Shown here in pieces: positions 56,216 to 64,000 of a stretch of 64,000 bases of DNA. The notes under the pieces were generated by a model that saw only the letters and a program-made list of their open reading frames with translations, made no database searches and had not been told where the DNA came from. How positions within the stretch are numbered: the first letter of the stretch is position 1; every line of letters starts with the position of its first letter. Both the position numbers and the translations under genes were made by a program. The DNA comes from Micrasema longulum (taxonomy: Eukaryota > Arthropoda > Insecta > Trichoptera > Brachycentridae): positions 62,001 through 126,000 of the forward strand of contig JAGVSM010004293.1 in NCBI GenBank assembly GCA_022494885.1, read 5' to 3'.

Positions 56216-57768
56216 TATAGCATGAGAAAATTATTGATTGATTATTAGTATTTAAATTCATCGCCATGTGAAATATATCAATTTCAAAATCACCTATGAA
56301 TTACTATGTTAACGATATTATTTCTGTGGAAAATCATACATGTACGTATAAATTCTCAATTTAAACGATATGATTTAATTATCATTTTTTTGGTTTGTAA
56401 TTAAACTATGAAAATAACAGTAGTTCAGCATCCAGAATTTTTTAAACAACTACTGAATAGGGAATAAAGACACTGTATTCATGAATACAACCATCACTTG
56501 ATGTTTCTCTACCACAACATACCTGCGTCATGTTCATACAGATGTAGGAACCTACCTTCCTACAAACTTGGCTTTATCAAACACGTGTCATACATCTCTT
56601 GACTCGCGTTAACTGGCTATTATGCAAGGCTCCTGACACTAATGAGAGACAGATGAGTGAGTGGATGAGAAAATTGGGAGGCAAAAACGAGGCCAAGAAT
56701 AAGGGCAATTCGGAGTTTGAGATAAAACTGTGAATATTTTATGATAACCGAAGTCAGTTAATCAGAAGAAATTACGCCTTTGATCCTACGAAAACCGGTA
56801 ATGAAAAATGAAATATACTTGAAACTTCGGCATTAGGATATTCTATTTTAATCACATAATACATTTTTACTTTGTTTTATATCGCGATATTTTAATTATT
56901 TCTTTGTGCATAGTAATTGGTACGTTTTATTTTAAATTGTTTGCTTATTTCTTCATATAAACGCCTAAATTATTATCATTTAAAGCATAATTTAAATACA
57001 AGAAAAACAATAGACTAAGAATTTTAACTAAAATACATACAACTTAAATCAATGAAAATCCACCGTATTAATAAATCAAGTTCATCGCATACTAAAATAC
57101 ATTTCTTTTCGTAACATTCAAAAAAAAATTCACCGGTTTCGGAACAATTGTGTATGTTGTGTACTTTGTGCCTTGTATCTGTGTTTGTGTTTGCATGTGT
57201 AAAGGACAATCATAAACAGTATTATTATTTTTGATTAAATATGAATTTTGGCCAGTTACTAATATTCATAACAACAATGTTCATTACGCTCTGTTGTTGC
57301 ATTTATGTAGCGATATGACGGTTTCTATATTTCAACTATAATATAAAGTGATTTTTAGGTACGATTGTTGATCATACATTCAATATAGCATAAAGTTTAC
57401 TTATCTAATGTTTTAAGATACAAATTATTTGTAAGTTTGATTGTATTAAAGCCTTGCCTCTTGACTTTTCTCGTTTTTGGTACTGTACAATCGTTTCGTT
57501 TATTTTAATATACTTTTTATGCTTAAATATGTACCTACCATTTATTGACAAATAGTATTTTGTATAACACATTAAATAAATCCATACTTGTAGAATATCT
57601 ATATATGTGCATGGCAGCAGTATAAAGTTGCGTTCCAAGATATATTTTTAAACAAGACACGCCATACGAGTATTTAACTAATAAAAACGTACGCACTCAG
57701 TAGTTGGTAACGTCCTTGGTCCTTGTTAAGAATTTGGAGCGTTAAATTTATCGCTTAGTCATATATTT
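56216..57768. other. Intergenic stretch
   Basis: 56470-56780 is less AT-rich and unique, with no frame. 57131 has CCGGTTTC, but no hammerhead can be built around it. Nothing else is recognised. Confidence 0.4.
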
Positions 57769-57891
57769 TTATTGCAACTTGAGCTTATCCTCTGGCCCAG
57801 CAATAAATTCCTTTACCGCTTTTTTACAAGCCCCATCAATCATAATTTCATAATATTGTGGATCGTTTTTCCAACGTGCAAAAATAATCTC
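57769..57891 (-). CDS. Possible terminal coding exon of an unidentified host gene
   Basis: The minus strand shows GTATTTCAG followed by GAG, a consensus-quality splice acceptor, and then 40 open codons: EIIFARWKNDPQYYEIMIDG and ACKKAVKEFIAGPEDKLKLQ, ending at TAA (57769-57771) with AATAAA overlapping the stop. The frame is also open for about 30 codons before the acceptor (back to near 57990). Composition is less AT-rich than its surroundings and looks coding (amphipathic, no low complexity). I do not recognise the protein. It is not similar to any retroelement frame here. Any upstream exons would lie at higher coordinates; none was identified. Confidence 0.4.
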   Translation of the reverse strand, partial: EIIFARWKNDPQYYEIMIDGACKKAVKEFIAGPEDKLKLQ

Positions 57892-58419
57892 CTGAAATAC
57901 AAAACCCGGCCCTGACATGTGAAGTCCTTGTTCTATCTTATCTAGTCGCGTTGAAATACGTATGTCGATATTAATTACTACCCAGTAAATAATATTTTAC
58001 TAATATATATGAATATTTTTTTTTTAAGGTCTTTTAGATACAGTTATTATTATTCAGTATTTTTATTTTCAAGTATATCAATGGAGAAAACTTATGTATT
58101 TATTTATTTAAGTTGCCGAAGCAGTTGCAATAAGCCGTAAAAAGTAGATAAGAATAACTTTTGACTTTGTCACAATAATGTAAGTACAGCATAATAATCC
58201 AAATTGTAGAATTGAAATACAACTCAACTTTTAAAAATCATACATATATATCAATTTATATTAAATTATTTAACCATTCTCTTGTATACCTGACGGATAT
58301 TACATTATTTTATTTAAGTTTTATTTTATCAATGCAAAGCATGATCTTATTAAATATTTCAAAATCAAATACCATTGATGTTTTTTGTTGATATTTCTTG
58401 ATAAAACTCCATAGTTAAT
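57892..58419. other. AT-rich stretch
   Basis: If the exon at 57769-57891 is real, this would be intronic. No other feature is seen. Confidence 0.35.
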
Positions 58420-58630
58420 GATTATGATAAAATTATAAACAAACTTATCAATGAAACTTCTTGGTTTAGTTTTACTTTTAAGAATAGTATAAAAACTGAA
58501 AATGTTGTAAACAATTCACCAGTCTCGTAGATGCCTACTTAGGCGAAAGCGCTCGTTGGTCAAAATAATAAAAAGTAAAACTCAACCAAGAAGTTTCATT
58601 GATAAGTTTATTTATAATTTTATCATAATC
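58420..58630. repeat. 60-bp inverted repeat around a hammerhead-like core
   Basis: 58420-58479 and 58571-58630 are reverse complements with two mismatches in 60. The 91-base spacer contains the hammerhead-like motif at 58518-58560. It is a second instance of the architecture seen at 1514-1646, with unrelated arm sequence. Confidence 0.8.
58518..58560 (+). ncRNA. Hammerhead-ribozyme-like motif, locus 7
   Basis: Stem I ACCAGT (58518-58523) pairs fully with GTTGGT (58555-58560, two wobbles). Stem II GCCTA/TAGGC is a perfect 5-bp hairpin. GAA, palindromic stem III AGCGCT and C follow. The core CTCGTAGA has eight bases in place of CUGANGA, so catalysis is doubtful although all three stems are kept. 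Confidence 0.55.
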
Positions 58631-59611
58631 AAATAGTATTCCTACAAGAGACAGTGGAGTATTTAAAGAATAACTATCTAATTTTATTAAAAAAATGTCA
58701 CATTATTAATTCAAGTACATAATATTGAACATTTAATATACTGTTTAAAACTGATGTCAGGGTGGTATACTTCTTTGTCTTTTAATGAATTTTTTTATTG
58801 ATTTGTAACGGTTTTTGTTTTAAAACACTTTTTTTTAATATGTTTTGCATTTGAGCATGTTTGTATTCAATTTTTTTTAATTTTTATACTATATTTTTTA
58901 TTTTTAAAGCATATCAAAAAAAATTAAGGTATTTTCATTATCTGATATGTATGCAATATTATGTATGTACTATTTTATTTGAATTTTAATTGATACTAAT
59001 GTCTGAGTTTCTGATGACAAACTATAATAAGTAAGTTTAACGGGATAAAATCTAAACAATATTACAATTAATACTGTATTAAAATGTATATTTTTGGTAA
59101 CTACCTGAAATCTACCTTCTTTTTCGTCGCTTTTAGGCCGTAGTTCAGAGTCAATAATATCATAAATATTTCTTTATTTTACAATTTTTTTAGTCTAATT
59201 ACTAAATTAGTGAATAATAAGAATACGTTTTTTATATTATTACATATTTTGTACATTGGAGGGCTTGTTTTCAAATGGTAATTTATTCCAACCACCTAAT
59301 AAAATAAAACGTTTTATTTATTTTATTTAAGTTAGTTTTATAACGTATGCATTTGTGAGAAATAATAAAATTGATACAAAAATTTAACTTGCAGTATGTG
59401 AAGATGAATTCATCAACACCGATATTACTCTTTAATGGGAAAAGGGAATAAATATAGAGTAAAGGAGAGATTAAGAAAGATATTCCGCAGAAACATTTTT
59501 GATAGTGGATGGGAGATGATTCCACAATGATGTATTGTTTTAGTTTCAATGCTGCAGAACAACGTTTATTTGGTATTTTTCTATATATATTATAATGAGT
59601 TACTCAAGTTT
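58631..59611. other. AT-rich stretch with a possible CR1-like scrap
   Basis: 59280-59550 loosely resembles reversed family C ('gggagatgattccacaatga'), but too weakly to call. Confidence 0.35.
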
Positions 59612-60070
59612 CATTTACATCTAAGACTTTTCGGTAGGACACAATTTTTTAGGACAGGTTTATTTTACACATTTTTATACATGATGTATTTTTTTATTGC
59701 CTTTTAACAGTCACTATTAAGTGGGTATTTTTTCAGTTCTTTTTTTTTCAATTAAAGTTATTCCATTTTAATAACAGTTTTGCGGGAGATCAATGATGAA
59801 TTTGGAATAACGCAATTTAATGTTCGTTCTCTGAAGTTTTTATTTCTGGAAATGACCAGCAAACCATTAATTTTAAATTTTGTGCTGTGAATGTGGGAGT
59901 TTTTTTTAAATATTCTGGACTAACAAAGCCTTGAATAATCAATTTGTCGTCACAAAGTTGTTTTAGCAGAATATTACAAAGTTTAAAACTGTGGTTATAT
60001 TTTTTTAAGTATATAAGCAATAATCGTGTTTTGACTTTCAACAATAAATAACATTTCTCTTGCAAAATTG
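59612..60070 (-). pseudogene. Jockey/CR1-group fragment, same family as 3284-3935
   Basis: The minus-strand frame 60065-59817 reads FKLCNILLKQLCDDKLI, QGFVSPEYLKK and QNLKLMVCW, matching FKFCNVLPVKQLCDYKLI and HFVDPEYKK of the first copy. The shared 3' UTR continues to 'cttttcggtaggacac' at about 59625. It is truncated at both ends of the coding part and inactive. Confidence 0.75.
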
Positions 60071-61555
60071 ATATCTTTTAATGCCGTTATATCACTTATT
60101 TGATATTATAAATGAATGATCATGCCTTTTTTTATCAATTAACATAGTAACATAAAACTATGTATGTTTTTTTCTATTACAATGAACTTTTATATTTTTA
60201 GATATTATTATATTAAAGTATTAATTAATATTAAGTCCGTTACTTTTCAAAACTGGACACTGGACTTAAACTGTTATTGTTATTTATTATAAATTTGAAA
60301 TTATAAAATTTCAACCATACGTGAGAAAAAAAATATACGAAATAAAAGGAAAAACGGAAAATGAAAATACGGTTATACGAGTTAAAATAAAATATTGTTT
60401 TAACTTCTTATTCATCACATTATTATTAAAGTCAGATTCGTATATTACAATATGACAAATAAACTTTTTATTTTATGCCTGACTCAACATACGTAAATCG
60501 TTCTTTGCGATAAAGTCAATTTTAAAGAAATTACCGCCGCGATATTATCTTTTTTACTCATAAAAATATTCCACAAAAATATTTTTTTTCCGTGAAATAA
60601 ATGATGTTAGCGTTTATACTAAGCTCAGTGTTCTCGGAACTCAATTTAAGCTTTTGTGACATTTTGTTCTGTCAGATTTTTTTGGTAATATATATCAGGT
60701 GTTGGCAGTCTGTGCTTGAAAATAAATCATTCTTTTACTATGACAAATGTTTTGTCCCTTTATGAAGTGGTGTATTTTTTCTCTTGAAACTGACAGCAAA
60801 AAGTCAACGACATTTCCGCTAGAAAAGAAATGTGGTTTTATTAAAAAAATAATAAAATTCTTCAAAAGCCGAACAAATGTTGTAAAAAAATATCCAGACC
60901 TGCTGATGCCTTAATTCAGTTAACATAAATATTTGCTGGCACATTGACGTCATGTATACAACGTTCTGTAATTTTTGAATGTTATAGGTAATTTGACTCT
61001 CATTTCCATATTCATGTACATTAACAAGTTGGCAACATTTAGAATTTTTACTGAAAATCGAACAGAGAAATCGCTACAAAATCAAATGAATCTAATAATA
61101 TGGGTTTATTTTCTTGGTACACTTATCACGTAACTTTCATTGCAAGCAAGATAACACCTAATTAAGTACGCATAAAAGCAACTAAACTATTTAAGATATC
61201 GCAGCAAGTGCTAAAATTTTATTATAAATTATTTAACTACATACCGCAAAAATGTGAGTTTTCAAGAAACTGTCATGAATACGGATGATAATTTCAGACT
61301 TTTCCGCCAGAAGATAACTCTTAATTTATTCCAAAAAGTTATTTATGTCTAACAGCACTCTTAACTTTCTTTTAAATTATACCCCATTTATTTTGGTTGG
61401 ATCCAAGTTAAGCAAGGGACAATTTTATTATTACATTTATAAAATTTTCTGAATATATAATAGGGATAAGATAATGTTTTACCCATTCTTTTCAAACGAA
61501 ACTATGTATACTGTACCAAAACCAAATGAATTTTCATTACAATTTACAACAACAA
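60071..61555. other. AT-rich intergenic stretch
   Basis: No feature is recognised. Confidence 0.45.
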
Positions 61556-61559
61556 CAAA

Positions 61560-62390
61560 CCATCACGCCGTTTCTCCGTAAGGGTAGGCAGAGAGGATAG
61601 AACGCCACATCACTCTATCTTTGCATACATATATCGCTTCTTCTACATTCATACATCTTCTCATGCACGCCCGCCGATTATTCCGACTTTTGACATGTCC
61701 ATCTTCAAGTATTTGTTGGATTTGGTCATGCCATATCTTTTTCGGTCTACCTCTATTTCTGCATCCATCGTCAACATTCGCATTGTAAATATTCTAAGCC
61801 GTTCTTTCGCTGTCCATTCGTTCTACATGTCCAAACCAGCGCAGAGCTCCTTTCTTCATTTTGTCAATAATGCTTGTCTCAGCCTTACAAAAGGTACGGA
61901 TCTCAACATTTGTGCATCTATCGTACATAGTTTTACCACACATTCGCCTGAGAGATCGTATTTCAAAAGCATTCAGCCTACTTTCATCCCTGTTTTTCCA
62001 AGTCCATACTTCGCTCCCATACATCAGGGTCGGGACCAGGACTCCGTTGTGAACTGCTAATTTTGCCTCTTGCAACAAACATTTATTTGCCAAGATTGAT
62101 TTAAGTGCTCCGTTCACTCGGTTTCCAGCACTCACCCTCCTTTCAATATCTTTCACAATCATTCCATCCCCAGTTAACATAATTCCCAGATACACAAATT
62201 CCTCTACTTGTTTTAGTATAACTCCATTCACAGTGATTTCACATTAAGTCATATTTTCATTTGTTTCAAAAACCATCACATTCGATTTAACGACATTCAT
62301 CAGCAAATTGCTTTTCTTGCATACATCGTAGACCTTTGTTACCAAGAATTGCAGTTCCTCTTTTTTGTTAGCAAGAAGCAGGGCATCGTC
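61560..62390 (-). pseudogene. RTE-like retroelement: end of RT palm and C-terminal domain
   Basis: Minus-strand reading starts DDALLLANKKEELQFL (the ADD box region), continues SNLLMNVVKSNVMVF, a TAA near 62244, then an open frame 62231-61794. That frame reads VNGVILKQVEEFVYLGIMLT, DIERRVSAGNRVNGALKSI, PTLMYGSEVWTWK, RLNAFEIRSLRRMCGKT, RWFGHVERM. The set is diagnostic of RTE-type pol. The 3' end at 61560 ('catcacgccgtttctccgta') is shared with 29355-29570. The endonuclease and most of RT are missing. Confidence 0.88.
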
Positions 62391-62439
62391 ATTACAATTT
62401 AATTATTCATTAAGTTTTATAAATATATGAAGGCAAAAT

Positions 62440-62530
62440 GACCAGTCTGAAACTATAGACACCAGTCTGGAGACTACAAAATATTGCAATAGAATTAGCA
62501 ATTTAAATATATTTAGACCTCCAGTGTGAA
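62440..62530 (-). mobile_element. SINE family S, internal fragment
   Basis: 'agacaccagtctggagacta' then 'caaaatattgcaatagaatt' match the family middle. Confidence 0.45.
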
Positions 62531-63459
62531 AAACAAACGCTCACTAGCATACCACGAGGATGACAAATCTTACTTAATTTTACAGATTTTTTTATTGAGG
62601 ATAGCTATCGAATTGAAGTCAGTGTTGAAGCTTCTAGTTCACTCTTTCCACGTGGGGTATAATAACCTCATATTTACAATAAGTTGTCTATTAAGTTCGT
62701 ATCCAATATCGACAATAATTTACAACAAACGTTAAATTTCACTTTAATAAGCATGTTCCGTTCAACATACTTTTTACGTTTATTCTTGTCCATAGATTTT
62801 CTTTTTGATATTAAAACCTTCGAACGATGAAATTTATGAACTATTTATATTTTGGAAGGAAACAAAAAACTATAAATACATTTTTACTAACCTTACTTCA
62901 AGATAATATTCAAGATAATATTAAGAAATGTAAGAATGAAGTGTATTGAAACGATAAAACACCTCAATTTTATTTTATGATTTTTTTTCGTTGTTTTTTC
63001 GCGTTTTTTACTATACATGCATATGTGTATTTAGTTTGTTTTAAATAGATTGAATGGTGTGTATAATATATAATCAAACTTAACAGAAAATTATATTTGT
63101 TTATTAAAAGCATCGTCAATCAAACTTAAATAGTTATAGAAAGTAGTTTTTTATTTCAAATTATAATATATAAGAAAAAGTATTAACATTCATTTAGACT
63201 CCTCATTACTAGGATAACCTGTTTAAAGGAGGATTGTACAGTGTTCAAAATTTAATTAACATAATTCACATGTCACTCGTTTAATTTGCTTATTCGTTTC
63301 AAATTCATTTACAGTTTACATACTTATGAAATTATTCTGGATTTTTAGAGTGTGCCTATATTAAGCCATAATAATTAACAAAAAAATACAGAAAATCAAA
63401 ATAAAAAATTATGTATGATACAATATCAATTCAAATCAGAGAACATAATCTACAATCTT
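62531..63459. other. AT-rich intergenic stretch
   Basis: No feature is recognised. Confidence 0.45.
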
Positions 63460-63575
63460 TTAAACCGGATTGTGGTCCAGTGGTAGATTGTGGACTCACG
63501 GACCAAAGGTCTGGGGTTCAAATCCCACTGTACCACAACTCGATTTGCATTTTTCTAGCAGAAGTTACTGAGTTA
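63460..63575 (+). mobile_element. tRNA-like SINE, family T (copy 2)
   Basis: TTGTGGT (63470-63476) and ACCACAA (63532-63538) form a perfect 7-bp acceptor-like stem around a box A (TGGTCCAGTGGTAG) and box B (GGTTCAAATCC). The anticodon arm does not fold as in a tRNA (GACC/GGTC hairpin in its place), and the 3' flank 'tttttctagcagaagtta' is shared with copy 1. It is therefore a tRNA-derived repeat and not a tRNA gene. Confidence 0.65.
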
Positions 63576-63911
63576 AGTTAGTTAAAAAGAATAGAAAATT
63601 AATATTAAATATGAATCAAATGATTAATTGTTGTGTAATTTCATTATTATTGTAATTTCTTTATTACAAGTGGAGTGATACAGGGTAACTTTACACAATT
63701 ACCCCTTTTTTTGTATTCAATAATTCTTATTAAAATAACAATTGGCTTATCATTTTAGTTTATTTGTATTCGTTGTATTTTGTTAAAATGGCTATTGTTT
63801 TCTTTAAATATAATAACAAAATAATTCTTTAAAAAATAGCTGTCAAGTACATAAATTCAAATTCAAATTCATTCAAAATAGTGAAGCAATAAAATTGATA
63901 GAAAATTGGAA
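63576..63911. other. AT-rich stretch
   Basis: A short AAATTC-repeat run near 63855. Nothing else. Confidence 0.4.
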
Positions 63912-64000
63912 AATTGTCTTCAGGCGTTGCCTAGTATGTGAAATAATTCAGTCAGATTAATCTCTTAATAACAATAATGGTTTCATCTCTTTAACTTCAC
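63912..64000 (-). repeat. Fold-back repeat family H, copy running off the window end
   Basis: Reverse complement of 11068-11140: 'ttcaggcgttgcctagtatg', 'gtgaaataattcagtc', 'tttcatctctttaacttcac'. The copy presumably continues past base 64000. Confidence 0.65.

Noticed and set aside
57125..57170. Further hammerhead around CCGGTTTC
   Set aside because: The reverse complement has GAAACCGGTG, but G at the cleavage position and no CUGANGA-like core or stem II were found.
61695..62060. 121-codon plus-strand open frame
   Set aside because: It is antisense to the RTE-like pol remnant at 61560-62390.
63460..63575. Functional tRNA gene
   Set aside because: Acceptor-like stem and boxes A and B are present, but the anticodon arm is wrong and the 3' flank is shared with another copy, so it is a SINE.
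1..64000. CRISPR arrays, rRNA, operons or phage-like modules
   Set aside because: The window is eukaryotic in character and nothing of the kind was seen; the only regular short tandem units are the 22-bp and ~100-bp arrays described.

Overview
The window is AT-rich eukaryotic DNA that looks like an insect genome. No complete host gene is visible. The evidence is the dense, decayed population of arthropod-type retroelements (Jockey/CR1-like, RTE-like, an RNase H-bearing non-LTR family, a Penelope-like element), tRNA-derived SINEs, a mariner remnant and fold-back elements. A moth, butterfly or beetle is plausible, but I cannot fix the order from the sequence alone.

Layout. 1-13 kb: SINE copies, a hammerhead-like inverted-repeat element (about 1.5 kb), 3'-end fragments of several non-LTR families, and a fold-back repeat (10.85-11.36 kb). 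13-24 kb: a ~100 bp tandem array, a sharp GC-rich island with a GCG-repeat core (14.4 kb), CR1-like remnants (15-17 kb), a mariner remnant, a Penelope-type terminus, a cluster of CRE-like sites (20.9 kb) and two RTE-like fragments (21.8-23.5 kb). 24-36 kb: mostly featureless AT-rich DNA with a few GC-richer islands, a possible terminal exon (29.8-30.05 kb), and a Penelope-like RT/GIY-YIG remnant ending in a hammerhead-like motif (32.8-33.9 kb). 36.7-40.9 kb: a non-LTR element with an open RT-RNase H frame inserted into an older copy of its own family, flanked by an 8-bp target-site duplication. 41.6-48 kb: a Jockey-like remnant, two more hammerhead-like motifs, two fold-back/MITE elements and SINEs. 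48.6-53.2 kb: a nearly complete Jockey-group element on the minus strand, with gag-like ORF1 and endonuclease-RT ORF2 and one frameshift. 53.7-64 kb: further non-LTR fragments, a 29-bp inverted repeat around a retro-fragment, a possible host terminal exon (57.8 kb), a second hammerhead motif inside 60-bp inverted repeats (58.5 kb), an RTE remnant and a tRNA-like SINE.

The most unusual signal is the set of six short loci that share the layout of a type I hammerhead ribozyme: CUGANGA-like core, stem II, GAA, then a self-complementary six-base stem III (ACCGGT or AGCGCT). Hammerheads of this minimal kind are known from Penelope-like retroelements. One locus here directly follows a Penelope GIY-YIG remnant, and two sit in the loop of long inverted repeats. 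All similarity statements come from reading by eye; no search or folding program was run.
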